From contig JBCBSZ010000009.1 of assembly GCA_039818945.1 (NCBI GenBank), positions 42,238 to 106,237 of the forward strand: DNA of 64,000 nucleotides, given 5' to 3'. The stretch comes from JBCBSZ01 sp039818945 (GTDB taxonomy: Bacteria; Actinomycetota; Acidimicrobiia; Acidimicrobiales; Poriferisodalaceae). The notes beneath the pieces were generated by a model, which was not told where the DNA came from, did no database searches, and worked only from the letters and a program-made list of their open reading frames with translations. Position numbers and translations under genes: made by a program. Each line of letters starts with the position of its first letter. The first letter of the stretch is position 1. Positions 24,877 to 33,759 of the stretch are shown piece by piece.

Positions 24877-27474
24877 CTACGGGGCGACGCCGGGGCCGGC
24901 GTTGGTGCGGGCGCCGACCTCGTCGGCGTCGAGGGCCCGGTCCCAGAGCGCGGCGTGCAGCATCGTGCCCGCCCACGTCGACCCGCCGATCGGTGTCGCG
25001 GCCACCGAGACCCGAGCGTCGGACGGCCAGTCCTCGATCGATCCCTGGTCGACCGACGCGACCGCTTCGCCGTCGACGTAGATCGTCGTCGTGCCGTCTG
25101 CGGCGTGGGTGACCACGAGGTGGACGAGGCCACCGTCGATCACGCCGTCGACCTGGATGCCGGGCCGACCGAGGAAGTCGGTCGCCGACGCCCGGACGCG
25201 CGCCTCGATCTCGTCGAAGGCGCCGCTGAGGGGTGAGACGCCCAGGTCGATGGCACCCGAGCTGCCCTGGAGGGTGAACAGGCGCGCCAGCGTGTTCTGC
25301 TCGAGGCCGTTGGGATCGGCCCAGAGCTCGACCGAGAACTCGCCGGTGTCGAGGATGGCGGCGACCTCGTCGGCGGCGCTGCCGCTGACCGCGCCGCCGT
25401 TGCCGCCGAAGAGCAGCCCCCCGTCGACCCAGTCGGCGTCGGCGGGCACGCCCAGGTCGAGCCCGTTGCCGGTCACGTCGCCGACGGTCGGCCCGAAGCC
25501 CTCGTCGAAGGACCACTCGGCGATCGCGTCGCTCGTCGCCTCGACGCCCGGGACACCGACCGCGTCCGGCTCGGTGACGGTGACGCGACCGAAGCGGGCG
25601 TCGACCTCGTGGGCGACGAGCAGCAACGAGCCGCTGTCGGGCTCCTGCCCGTCGTTGACCGTCGTGAACTCGAGGACCCAGTCGTCGGGCTCGCGCTCGC
25701 CGGCCTGCCACATCTTCGCCCGGTAGACGCTGCGACCGTCGTCCTCGGTCACGACCTGCGCTCGGAGCCAGTGGCGGACCCCCTCGGGGAACTGGCCCGG
25801 GTCGGCGGCCCGCACGCTGTTCTGGTGGTCGACGAGCTGGAACCGACCCCCGACACCGCCGAAGCGGAACCAGGAGATCGCGCCGAACGGGGTCGGCTGG
25901 TCGTCGAAGGCGCGGAAGCCCTGCAGCGGCTGGGGGCCGTCGCCGCTCAACACGTTGTGGCCGTTCCAGCGCATGATGATGCCGACGCCGGGCGCGTTGG
26001 AGTTCGGCCCGAGGATGTCGGCCACGTCGTCGACGACGATCGGGACGAGCACCTCGTAGTCGGTCCAGGAGGTGTCGCCGATGGCCACGAGCCGGTCGTA
26101 GCCGACCTCGTCGGTCACGACCTCGCCGTTGCTCAGGCGCCACCGCCCGTCGATCACGTCGGCGAAGTCGTCGATCGTGTCGCCGCTCTCGGGCTCGGGC
26201 CGCCAGTCGAGGATGAGCGGCAGGTCCGCCGCGTTGGCGTCGGCATCGGTGATCGGGATCTGGATGCTCGTGGTGTCGCCGGTGTCGTCGACCACGGTGA
26301 CCGGGATGTTCGCCCCGCTGCCGACGGACGACGCCGGCACCTCCAGGACGAACGAGCGGGCGGAGACCAGGCGCCGACCGTTGGGGCCGAGGCCGGCGAC
26401 CACCGGCTCCTCGGCCCCCGGGGGGAGGTAGCGCACCTCACTCACACCGTCGGGGTCGGAGGCCGAGCCGATGATGTTGAACTGCGGCTGCGAGCGACCG
26501 AGCTCGCCGAAGGGGCCCTGGGTGCCGTGCCAGATCTCGATGGCGCCGTCGCCGTCGATGCCGGTGAGGACGACCCCCGCCACCAGCTCCTCGCTCGGGT
26601 CGTCGGTGATGATGCTGTCGGACGGGTCGACCTCGTCGTCGGGGTCGGCCGAGGCCTCGACGACCACGTCGACGCCGCCCGGATCGTCGATGCCCTCGGG
26701 ACCGGCCTCGAGGTTCCCGGCCACCTGCGCCGGGGTCAGCGCGAAGGCGTAGACGGTGAACTCGTGCAGGTCGGCGGCGAAGGGCGACGAGCCGTCGAGG
26801 TCCGCGCCGAACGTCAGTCGCGAGGCAGCGGACGGACCGACCATGGGGCCCACCTGCTGCTGGTCGACGAGCTCGCCGTCGATCCACAGCTCGATCGTCC
26901 GTCCGGCGTGCACCACCACCAGGTGGGTGAGCGGGCCGGTCAACGATCCGTCCACCGAGGTGGCTCCGGGCCGTCCCGCGCCGTCGGTCAGCGCCGACCG
27001 GATGCGGGCCTCGACGACGCCGCTGTCGCCGTCGCCGGGGTTGGTCACCAGCTGGAGGTCGTTCGATCGGCCGTCGGTGAGCGAGATGAGCGTGGCCGCC
27101 TGGCCCTGGTCGACGCGATGGGGGTCGATCCACAGCTCGTAGGTCACCTCGCGGGAGGTCGCGATGGCGTCGGCCATGGCCGTGACGGCACCGTCGGAGA
27201 CCAGGTACGTGGATCTGCCGACCGTCGCGTACCCCTCGCCCCACTCGGCATCGCCGACGAAGCTCAGGTCGACGGGGGTCGCGCTCCCCGATGCAGGGGT
27301 GGCGAGGGTGCCGGAGCCGTCGTCGAAGGTCCAGCGGACGAGCGGGAGGTCGTCGTCCTCACCGCCGGCGTCCGAGGTCATGATCGTGACCGCGATCGCC
27401 GCGAAGACCACGATCAACAGGATCGATGCCACCGCCAGGAGCCGTGAGCGCAGGATGCTCACCAACGTCGCCAC
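24877..27474 (-). CDS. Large exported LamG/concanavalin-like multidomain protein
   Basis: An 865-residue surface protein. An N-terminal helix (LLAVASILLIVVFAAIAVTI) is a signal or anchor. Domain 1 (about 45-255) is LamG-like: VRWTFDDGSGTL, EVTYELWIDPH, GPLTHLVVVHAGRTIELWID. An acidic linker and an Ig-like part follow (about 260-395). The third domain (about 400-600) resembles the concanavalin-like fold of glycoside-associated proteins. The last domain (about 650-860) is a second LamG (AEWSFDEGF, FSVELWADPN, GLVHLVVTHAADGTTTIYVD). Such domains bind glycans; here it probably binds the exported polymer at the surface. It is 84 bases downstream of a glycosyltransferase gene. Confidence 0.78.
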   Translation of the reverse strand: MATLVSILRSRLLAVASILLIVVFAAIAVTIMTSDAGGEDDDLPLVRWTFDDGSGTLATPASGSATPVDLSFVGDAEWGEGYATVGRSTYLVSDGAVTAMADAIATSREVTYELWIDPHRVDQGQAATLISLTDGRSNDLQLVTNPGDGDSGVVEARIRSALTDGAGRPGATSVDGSLTGPLTHLVVVHAGRTIELWIDGELVDQQQVGPMVGPSAASRLTFGADLDGSSPFAADLHEFTVYAFALTPAQVAGNLEAGPEGIDDPGGVDVVVEASADPDDEVDPSDSIITDDPSEELVAGVVLTGIDGDGAIEIWHGTQGPFGELGRSQPQFNIIGSASDPDGVSEVRYLPPGAEEPVVAGLGPNGRRLVSARSFVLEVPASSVGSGANIPVTVVDDTGDTTSIQIPITDADANAADLPLILDWRPEPESGDTIDDFADVIDGRWRLSNGEVVTDEVGYDRLVAIGDTSWTDYEVLVPIVVDDVADILGPNSNAPGVGIIMRWNGHNVLSGDGPQPLQGFRAFDDQPTPFGAISWFRFGGVGGRFQLVDHQNSVRAADPGQFPEGVRHWLRAQVVTEDDGRSVYRAKMWQAGEREPDDWVLEFTTVNDGQEPDSGSLLLVAHEVDARFGRVTVTEPDAVGVPGVEATSDAIAEWSFDEGFGPTVGDVTGNGLDLGVPADADWVDGGLLFGGNGGAVSGSAADEVAAILDTGEFSVELWADPNGLEQNTLARLFTLQGSSGAIDLGVSPLSGAFDEIEARVRASATDFLGRPGIQVDGVIDGGLVHLVVTHAADGTTTIYVDGEAVASVDQGSIEDWPSDARVSVAATPIGGSTWAGTMLHAALWDRALDADEVGARTNAGPGVAP

Positions 27475-27558
27475 CCTGTGAGGTTGCCACCGATGGAGCC
27501 GGCGCGGCGGTCGCGATGCGCGCGGAGGCGGGTCGTTCGTACGGGGGCAGCCGGTCGG

Positions 27559-28473
27559 TCAGTCACCCTGAGGCGCATCGGAGCGGTTCCGCACTCGTTG
27601 CTTGAGCTCGCCGCCGCGCACGCGAGCTCGGCGGATCCACCACGCCGCCGTGAAGGATGGGGCGGCCGCCAGTCGGCCGAGGACGGGTTCGTCGGCGGTC
27701 AGGATCGTGCCGAGGAGGCGCCAGAACACCCCGGTGCGGGGCGAGACCTTGAGGAAGCGGCGTCCGGGCTTGGCGGAGGTGTCGAACCACTGCTCGACCT
27801 CCTCCATGGTGAGCTCGCCCTGCCGCGACGAGCGGGCGTGGATCCGCCGACGGAAGAGGGGCTGGTCGAGCTCGTGGTAGCGCCCGAGGAGCGCCAGCTC
27901 GCCGAGCAGCGTCACGTCGGACGAGGGGTAGGCACCGATGAGCGAGGTCCGGGCCAGGACGTCGGAGCGGATGACGCCGAACACCGGGTTGCACAGCCGC
28001 CACTTCGAGGCGAAGTGCACGAGGCGACGGGTCAGCGATCGCTCGCGGAGGTCGAGCCGGTCGTCGTAGAGGCCGATCTCGGTGCCCTCGCCGTCGATGA
28101 GCACGGTGCGGGGATAGACGAGCACCACGTCGTCGTCGGCGGCGTCGAGCTCGTCGACGCAGGCCTGGAGGAACGTGGGCTCCAACAGGTCGTCGTAGGC
28201 CACCCACTTGAAGTAGGGGGCGGTGGCCAGCTCGAAGGTCCGGTTGTAGTTGGGCGCCGCGCCGAGGTTGCGCTCGTTGCGGTGGTACTGCACGCGGGGG
28301 TCCCGGGCCGCGAGCTTGCGGCAGATCTCCTCGGTGCGGTCGGTCGAGGCGTTGTCACAGATGATGAGCTCGAAGTCGCCCATCGTCTGCGCCTCGATCG
28401 AGGCGATCGTCTCCTCGAGGTAGTCCTCGCCGTCGAAGACGGGGAGACCGAGCGAGACGCGTGGGGTGTTCAT
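27559..28473 (-). CDS. Glycosyltransferase family 2 protein
   Basis: A 304-residue GT2: PRVSLGLPVFDGEDYLEETI, LIICDNASTDRTEEI and KWVAYDDLLEPTFLQACVDE (acidic metal site in YDD). The C-terminal third is basic with a short hydrophobic stretch. ATG 28473 overlaps the stop of the GT4 gene (ATGA). It is part of the minus-strand operon of dehydrogenase, GT4 and GT2. Confidence 0.86.
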   Translation of the reverse strand: MNTPRVSLGLPVFDGEDYLEETIASIEAQTMGDFELIICDNASTDRTEEICRKLAARDPRVQYHRNERNLGAAPNYNRTFELATAPYFKWVAYDDLLEPTFLQACVDELDAADDDVVLVYPRTVLIDGEGTEIGLYDDRLDLRERSLTRRLVHFASKWRLCNPVFGVIRSDVLARTSLIGAYPSSDVTLLGELALLGRYHELDQPLFRRRIHARSSRQGELTMEEVEQWFDTSAKPGRRFLKVSPRTGVFWRLLGTILTADEPVLGRLAAAPSFTAAWWIRRARVRGGELKQRVRNRSDAPQGD

Positions 28474-29666
28474 GATCGGTCCAGCAGTCGGGTGTAGGCG
28501 TCGATGAGGTGTCGGCGGGAGTGGTCCCAGCTGAGCTCGCCCTCGACCCGCTTGCGGCCGAGCGCACCCATCGCGGCGCGCCGGGCGGGGTCGTCGAGCA
28601 GCTCGGCGATGAGATCACCGAACTCGGTCACGTCGTTCGGGGTGGCGTAGAGGGCAGCATCGCCCGCCGACACCTTCGCCTCGATCAGGTCGAAGGACAC
28701 GAGCGGCCGCTCCATCGCCATGTACTCCATGATCTTGTTCATGGTGGACACGTCGTTGAGCGGGTTCTTCGGATCGGGGGCGAGGCAGACGTCGGCGGTG
28801 GACAGGTAGCGGCACACGTCCTCGTCGGACACCCGGCCGGTGAACTCGACGCAGTCGTCGAGGCGCAGTTCGGAGGCGAGCGCCACCATGTCGTCGAACG
28901 CGTCGCCGGCACCCATGAAGACGGTGTGCAGGTCGGTGCGGCCCACGTCGTGGCGGAGGTGAGCCAGCGACCGGAGGGCGTAGTCGATGCCGTCCTGGGG
29001 CCCCATGACGCCGAGGTAGCAGGCGAGGAAGTCCTTGCCCCGCTTGAGCTCCGGCTCGGGCTCGGCCATCTCGAAGCGGGCGAGGTCGGGCGCGCTGCGC
29101 ACGACCGTGACCTCGTCCTCGGCCTTCTTGCCGCGGGTGAGGGCGACCGAGCGGTAGCTCTCGTTGGTGGAGATGACCGCGTCGGCGGTCGCGAACGTGA
29201 GGCGCTCGGCCACCTCGGTGCCCTTGAGGAGGAGCTTCGCCCCGCCCTCGAAGCGGGAGCGGAACAGCTCCGGTACGAGGTCGTGGTGATCGAAGAGCAC
29301 CTTGGCGCCGCGGAGCTTGAGCGGCAGCGCGACGAGGAAGAGCAGATCGGGCGGGTTGCAGATGTGCACCACGTCGAACTTGCGGCGCAGGCCGTGGCGC
29401 AGCCCGAGCCGCAGGCTGTGGAACAGCGCGAGCCCGTACTCCTTCACGAAGCCGATCGGCCCACCGGTCGCCGGGGTCAGCGGGTAGCGGTGGATGTGCA
29501 CGCCCTCGAGCACGACCTCGCGCTCGGTGTCGCGCTTGGTGCCGGTCGGGCAGATGACGTGGACCTCGTAGCCGTCGTCGACGAGCGCCCGGCTCTCCTG
29601 CCAGACCCGACGGTCGAACGGGACCGACAGGTTCTCGACGACGATGAGGACGCGGCGCTTCGTCAC
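28470..29666 (-). CDS. Glycosyltransferase family 4 protein
   Basis: A 398-residue GT-B transferase. RVLIVVENLSVPFDRRVWQE is the typical N-terminal start of WbuB-like GT4 enzymes, with FDHHDLVPELF further on; the C-terminal donor domain shows CYLGVMGPQDGID, the EFTGRVSDEDVCRYL turn and the E-x7-E motif region SVTMNKIMEYMAM-like (seen as STMNKIMEYMAMERP). Start is GTG 29666 overlapping the dehydrogenase stop (GTGA). A much longer frame upstream is a shadow of that dehydrogenase gene. Confidence 0.87.
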   Translation of the reverse strand: MTKRRVLIVVENLSVPFDRRVWQESRALVDDGYEVHVICPTGTKRDTEREVVLEGVHIHRYPLTPATGGPIGFVKEYGLALFHSLRLGLRHGLRRKFDVVHICNPPDLLFLVALPLKLRGAKVLFDHHDLVPELFRSRFEGGAKLLLKGTEVAERLTFATADAVISTNESYRSVALTRGKKAEDEVTVVRSAPDLARFEMAEPEPELKRGKDFLACYLGVMGPQDGIDYALRSLAHLRHDVGRTDLHTVFMGAGDAFDDMVALASELRLDDCVEFTGRVSDEDVCRYLSTADVCLAPDPKNPLNDVSTMNKIMEYMAMERPLVSFDLIEAKVSAGDAALYATPNDVTEFGDLIAELLDDPARRAAMGALGRKRVEGELSWDHSRRHLIDAYTRLLDRS

Positions 29667-30985
29667 CAGCTGATCCCCTGGTAGCCGGGGTGGCCGGCCA
29701 GCCGCGTGGTGGCGGCGTTGCGGACCAGGTCGATGATGACCGACGGCTCGGAGCGCTCGACGGCGGCGACGGCCTCCTCGGCGCCGGTGCCGAGCACGGC
29801 GACCTCGGCATGGGCCGCGGCCTGGTCGGGCGACGAGACCATCAGCTTCGACAGGTGCGGGATCCGGGAGTCGACGTAGGCCCGGTTGGCGCCGTGCAGC
29901 GCGGACAGCGAGACCTGTGAGTCGTGGATGAGCAGCTCGAAGCCGCGGCCCAGCAGCCGCTCGGCCAGCTCGACCAGCGGGCTCTCGCGCAGGTCGTCGG
30001 TGCCGGCCTTGAACGACAGACCGAAGAGCCCCACCCGGCGGTGGCCCGTGTCGGCGACCTGCTGGAAGGCCCGGTCGATCTGGTGCTCGTTGGAGGCGAG
30101 CACGTTGTCGAGCATCGGGATCCGCACGTCGTTGTGGCGGGCGGTGTGCGTGAGGGCCCGGAGGTCCTTGGGCAGGCAGGAGCCACCGAAGGCGAAGCCC
30201 GGCCGGAGGTAGGCCGGCGAGATGTTGAGCTTGGTGTCGGACACGAAGATGTCCATCACCTGGTGGCTGTCGAGGTCGAGCGCCCCGCAGATGGCGCCGA
30301 TCTCGTTGGCGAAGGTGATCTTCACGGCGTGGAAGCAGTTGTCGGCGTACTTGGCCAGCTCGGCGACCTTGATCGGCACGCGGTGCACGGGGCCCGGCAG
30401 TCCCTCGTAGAGCGCGGCGAGGATCTCGCCGCTCTTGTCGTCGACCTGACCGATGACGGTCTTGGGCGGCTCGTTGAAGTCCTTGACCGAGGTGCCCTCG
30501 CGCAGGAACTCCGGGTTGACGCAGACGCCGAAGTCCTGGCCGGCGGTCAGCCCGGATGCGGCCTCGAGGCGGGGGATGAGCCGGTCCTCGCAGGTGCCCG
30601 GCAGCATCGTCGAGCGGAAGGCGACCGTGTAGCGGGTGCCGGCCTCGGCGATCGCCGCGCCGATCTCGTCGGAGACGGCCTCGAGGTAGGTCGTGGTGAG
30701 GCCACCGCCGGGCGTCGACGGGGTGCCGACGCAGACCAGCGCGATGTCGCTGTTGCGGACGGCCTCGGTGGAGTCGGTGGTGGCGCGGAGCCGGCCGCTC
30801 GCGACGGTCTCGGCGATGAGCTCGCCGATCCGCTCCTCGACGACCGGCGTCTTGCCGGCGTTGATCATGGCGACCTTGTCGGGGTTGACGTCGACCCCGA
30901 TCACCTCGTGCCAGCGGTCGGCGAAGCAGGCGGCAGACACTGCTCCCACGTAGCCGAGTCCGAAGACCGCGATGCGTGGTGTCAC
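29663..30985 (-). CDS. GDP-mannose 6-dehydrogenase (AlgD-like)
   Basis: A 440-residue NAD-dependent four-electron dehydrogenase giving a sugar-nucleotide uronic acid. It has Rossmann motif FGLGYVG at 8-14, VCVGTPSTPGGGL, VNPEFLREGTSVKDF and the catalytic thiol C270 in FAFGGSCLPKD. The LPKD after the cysteine, KLNISPAYLRPGFAFGG before it, and overall length match AlgD (GDP-mannose) better than UDP-glucose dehydrogenases, which have GGSCFPKD. If so the locus makes GDP-mannuronate. GTG 30985 has AGGGAG upstream. First gene of a three-gene operon with GT4 and GT2. Confidence 0.83.
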   Translation of the reverse strand: MTPRIAVFGLGYVGAVSAACFADRWHEVIGVDVNPDKVAMINAGKTPVVEERIGELIAETVASGRLRATTDSTEAVRNSDIALVCVGTPSTPGGGLTTTYLEAVSDEIGAAIAEAGTRYTVAFRSTMLPGTCEDRLIPRLEAASGLTAGQDFGVCVNPEFLREGTSVKDFNEPPKTVIGQVDDKSGEILAALYEGLPGPVHRVPIKVAELAKYADNCFHAVKITFANEIGAICGALDLDSHQVMDIFVSDTKLNISPAYLRPGFAFGGSCLPKDLRALTHTARHNDVRIPMLDNVLASNEHQIDRAFQQVADTGHRRVGLFGLSFKAGTDDLRESPLVELAERLLGRGFELLIHDSQVSLSALHGANRAYVDSRIPHLSKLMVSSPDQAAAHAEVAVLGTGAEEAVAAVERSEPSVIIDLVRNAATTRLAGHPGYQGISW

Positions 30986-31213
30986 TGGGTTCTCCCTGGG
31001 AGGCGGCGAGCGTCGATGTCACTCGGCGCGAGTCGGGCGCCGAACGACCCCGCAACCGCTGGTCGCGGCCGTGATGCGGTGCTGCCCATGGTGGGTGGGA
31101 CCGATCAGGGGGTCAATGAAGAAGTTACCAACAGTGAGAGGAGGGTTGCGGTCGGTGACCGGCCGCGGTCCGGAGGTCCTTGACGTCGCGAGGACCCCGC
31201 TGCAGCGGCGTGC
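30986..31213. other. Upstream region of the dehydrogenase operon
   Basis: A 228-base gap between two minus-strand genes. An AT-richer patch (about 31107-31140) is the likely place for the operon promoter on the minus strand, but I could not fit hexamers with good spacing. No terminator or small gene was convincing. Confidence 0.4.
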
Positions 31214-32647
31214 TCAGCGCTCGATGCCGCACGCGCTGCCGACGAGCCCGGTCGCAGCGCTCTCCGCGAGGGTGAGGCTGCGGCCGGCCAGCTCGCAGGC
31301 CCGGTCGATCCATCGCGAGGGGTCGAGGTCGACGAGCCGCCACCTGGTCGGCTCCGTCCCGGTGGCCGCCGTGACGAGCGCCGCCCTCCCGGCGTCGTCG
31401 GCGACCGCGGAGGTGCGCAGCGCCGCGAGGTGCTCGTCGAGCCACCGGGGCTGGGCCGAGTCGGCGGCGATCCGCACGACCGGGTCGTCGTCGCCCACCC
31501 ACCACAGCGTCACCGTGCCGGACGCCTCGACCGTCACCGCCACGGTACCGTGATGGTCGACGGCGAGCGGTCGGTGGACGCCCTCGATGTCGATGCCGTC
31601 GCCGAAGCGGTCGAGCACCCGCCCGGCGCCGAGGTCGATGATCACGAGGTGGCCGTCGGCGTGCACCGCGATCGCCCGGGCGCCGTCGCCGGTCACCACC
31701 GAGCGACGGAGGTGACGCCCGGCGAGCGGGTGGCCGTCGAGTGGGGCGAGGGTCTCGGTGTCCCAGGCCGCCGTGACGCCGTCCGCCGTCGCCGGGTAGG
31801 CCACCAGCAGCCCGGTCGTCGGATGGTCGATCCAGCCGAACCCCCCGGCGTCGGCCAGCACCGTCTGCCGGTTGCCGTCGTCGGCCACGAGGGCGAGCGG
31901 GTCGGGGTCGTTGCTGTAGTAGTCGCCGTCGCCGGTCAGCGCGAACGTGACGCCGCCGTCGGAGCTGAAGCGCGACGCGTACAGCGGACCGCTGGTCGCG
32001 AGCGGGCGGCGTTCCCCGTCGAGGATCTCCGCCACGCGGGGAGCGAAGCCGTCGCCACCGCCGTGGCGCCACACCGTGTGCGTGCCGTCGCGGTTGTGGT
32101 GGACGAAGTCGTGGGCCACGTCGGGTGCCCACAGCTCCTGGACGACCACGCCCCCGGTTCGGCGCCAGCGTTCGTTGACGCCCTGGTTCTCGGCCGGCCC
32201 GTAGCTCGACCGGTTGGCGGCCAGGAGCTGGTCCGGGTCGGTCGGATGGAACGTCACCAGATCGAAGGCGCCTTCGGCGGTGGCGAGCGTGAGCCCGTCG
32301 ACGCCGCCGATCGCCTCGAACAGGGCTCGCAGCGTCTCGGCGCCCGGATCGGCGACGAACAGCTCCGCCGCCAGCAGCGAGGCCGGGACGGCCTGCGCCG
32401 TCCGCAGGGCATCGAGTCGAGCGTCGGGGCCGACGGTCGGCGGTGCGGGCGCGGCCACGTCGGCGGAGGCGGGGGCGGGGGTCCGCTCCACCGGGTCGCC
32501 GCCTCGGCCGGAGACGACCACCACCACGAGCAACGCGAGGGTGCCGAGCAGCGCAATCGCCGGGACACGCGAGCGCGGCGCAGCGCTGACGGCCCGCTCG
32601 TCGGCCTCGTCGGCCTCGATGTGGATCGAGCCGCGTCGTTCGCCCAC
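31214..32647 (-). CDS. Membrane-anchored beta-propeller-like protein
   Basis: A 477-residue protein with a short cytoplasmic N-end, one membrane helix (VPAIALLGTLALLVVVVVSG), a Pro/Ala linker and a large outer region with WD/propeller-like strands (for example DGHLVIIDLGAGRVLDRFGD and TVTLWWVGDDDPVVRI). The C-terminal segment WIDRACELAGRSLTLAESAA plus a final cysteine (SACGIER) resembles the closing motif of actinobacterial WD40-type signalling proteins. No enzyme motif is seen. It is divergent from the PLP enzyme gene, with 67 bases between starts. Confidence 0.6.
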   Translation of the reverse strand: MGERRGSIHIEADEADERAVSAAPRSRVPAIALLGTLALLVVVVVSGRGGDPVERTPAPASADVAAPAPPTVGPDARLDALRTAQAVPASLLAAELFVADPGAETLRALFEAIGGVDGLTLATAEGAFDLVTFHPTDPDQLLAANRSSYGPAENQGVNERWRRTGGVVVQELWAPDVAHDFVHHNRDGTHTVWRHGGGDGFAPRVAEILDGERRPLATSGPLYASRFSSDGGVTFALTGDGDYYSNDPDPLALVADDGNRQTVLADAGGFGWIDHPTTGLLVAYPATADGVTAAWDTETLAPLDGHPLAGRHLRRSVVTGDGARAIAVHADGHLVIIDLGAGRVLDRFGDGIDIEGVHRPLAVDHHGTVAVTVEASGTVTLWWVGDDDPVVRIAADSAQPRWLDEHLAALRTSAVADDAGRAALVTAATGTEPTRWRLVDLDPSRWIDRACELAGRSLTLAESAATGLVGSACGIER

Positions 32648-32714
32648 GGCACCCCCTGACCCCGGGCGCGAGGCTAGTGGCGCGCCGCGGCGGCGGATCG
32701 GGGAGGCTGGGGAG

Positions 32715-33731
32715 ATGAGCGCTCCCGATCCGTCCCACGTCGATCAGCTCCGCACCCCGGCGCTCGTGGTCGATCGGCCGGCGTTCGAGCGCAACACCGC
32801 GGCGATGGACGCCGTGCGGCCCGGGCTCGAGCTGCGACCCCACGTCAAGGCGTTCAAGTCGACCGCGCTGGCCCGCCGGCTCGCCGACGCCGGCCACACC
32901 GCCTTCTGCGCGGCCACGCCCCGGGAGATCGAGGGCATGGCGGCCGCGGGGCTGGGCGACGACCTCCTCCTCGCCAACGAATCGCTCGACGTGGCGCGAC
33001 TCGGCGGGCTCGACGCGAACGTCACCGTGGCCGTCGACTCCGACGCCGTGCTCGACGCCGCCATCGCCGGCGGGATCCGCTCGGTGCTCATCGACATCGA
33101 GGTGGGGTTGCCCCGCTGCGGCTGCGACGTCGAGACCGGTGAGCGGCTCGCCGAGCGGGCCCGCCACGCCGGGCTCGAGGTGCGGGGCGTCATGGGGTAC
33201 GAGGGCCACCTGATGATGGTCCACGACCGCGCGTCCCGGACCAGGAAGGTCGAGCGGTCCATGACCGCCCTCGTCGAGGCCGCCGAACGCATCGGCGGCG
33301 ACATCATCTCGGGCGGCGGGACCGGCACGTACGACGTGAACACCTGGTGCACCGAGATCCAGGCCGGCAGCTACACGCTGATGGACTCCCAGTACGACGA
33401 GCTCGACCTCCCCTTCGAACCGGCGCTGTCGGTCCTCGCGACCGTGATCTCGGTCAGCCCGAAGGGCTGGATCGTCGCCGACGCCGGCCTCAAGGCACTG
33501 GGGATGGACCACGGCGACCCGAGCTGGGACGGCGGGGACGTGTTCTTCTGCTCCGACGAGCACACGACGCTCGCGCCGGCCGCCGAGTCGGGTCGCGGGT
33601 GGCGGGTGGGCGACCGGGTCCGACTCCGACCGGCCCACGTCGACCCGACCGTCGCCAAGCACGAGCAGCTGTGGGTGGCGGACGGCGACGAGATCGTGGA
33701 TCGTTGGCCCGTCGACCTGCGGCACTGGTAG
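32715..33731 (+). CDS. D-threonine aldolase-like PLP/metal enzyme (alanine racemase fold III)
   Basis: A 338-residue enzyme of the DSD1/D-threonine aldolase group. K45 in RPHVKAFKS is the expected Schiff-base lysine. GGGTGTYDVN holds the PLP phosphate, and H308-x-D310 near the C-end matches the metal pair of D-threonine aldolases; D-serine dehydratases have H-x-C there, so I favour an aldolase-type reaction (D-3-hydroxy-amino acid to glycine plus aldehyde). ATG 32715 has GGGGAG before it; a longer upstream frame overlaps the divergent gene and is rejected. The oxidase gene follows by 28 bases. Confidence 0.82.
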   Translation: MSAPDPSHVDQLRTPALVVDRPAFERNTAAMDAVRPGLELRPHVKAFKSTALARRLADAGHTAFCAATPREIEGMAAAGLGDDLLLANESLDVARLGGLDANVTVAVDSDAVLDAAIAGGIRSVLIDIEVGLPRCGCDVETGERLAERARHAGLEVRGVMGYEGHLMMVHDRASRTRKVERSMTALVEAAERIGGDIISGGGTGTYDVNTWCTEIQAGSYTLMDSQYDELDLPFEPALSVLATVISVSPKGWIVADAGLKALGMDHGDPSWDGGDVFFCSDEHTTLAPAAESGRGWRVGDRVRLRPAHVDPTVAKHEQLWVADGDEIVDRWPVDLRHW

Positions 33732-33759
33732 TCCGGCGTCGGAGCACAGGGGGAGCGAC

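Noticed and set aside
29663..30985. UDP-glucose 6-dehydrogenase assignment
   Set aside because: Possible, but GGSCLPKD and the preceding KLNISPAYLRPGFAFGG fit AlgD-type GDP-mannose enzymes better.
32715..33731. D-serine dehydratase assignment for the PLP enzyme
   Set aside because: The C-terminal metal pair reads H308-x-D310, as in D-threonine aldolase, rather than the H-x-C of D-serine dehydratase.
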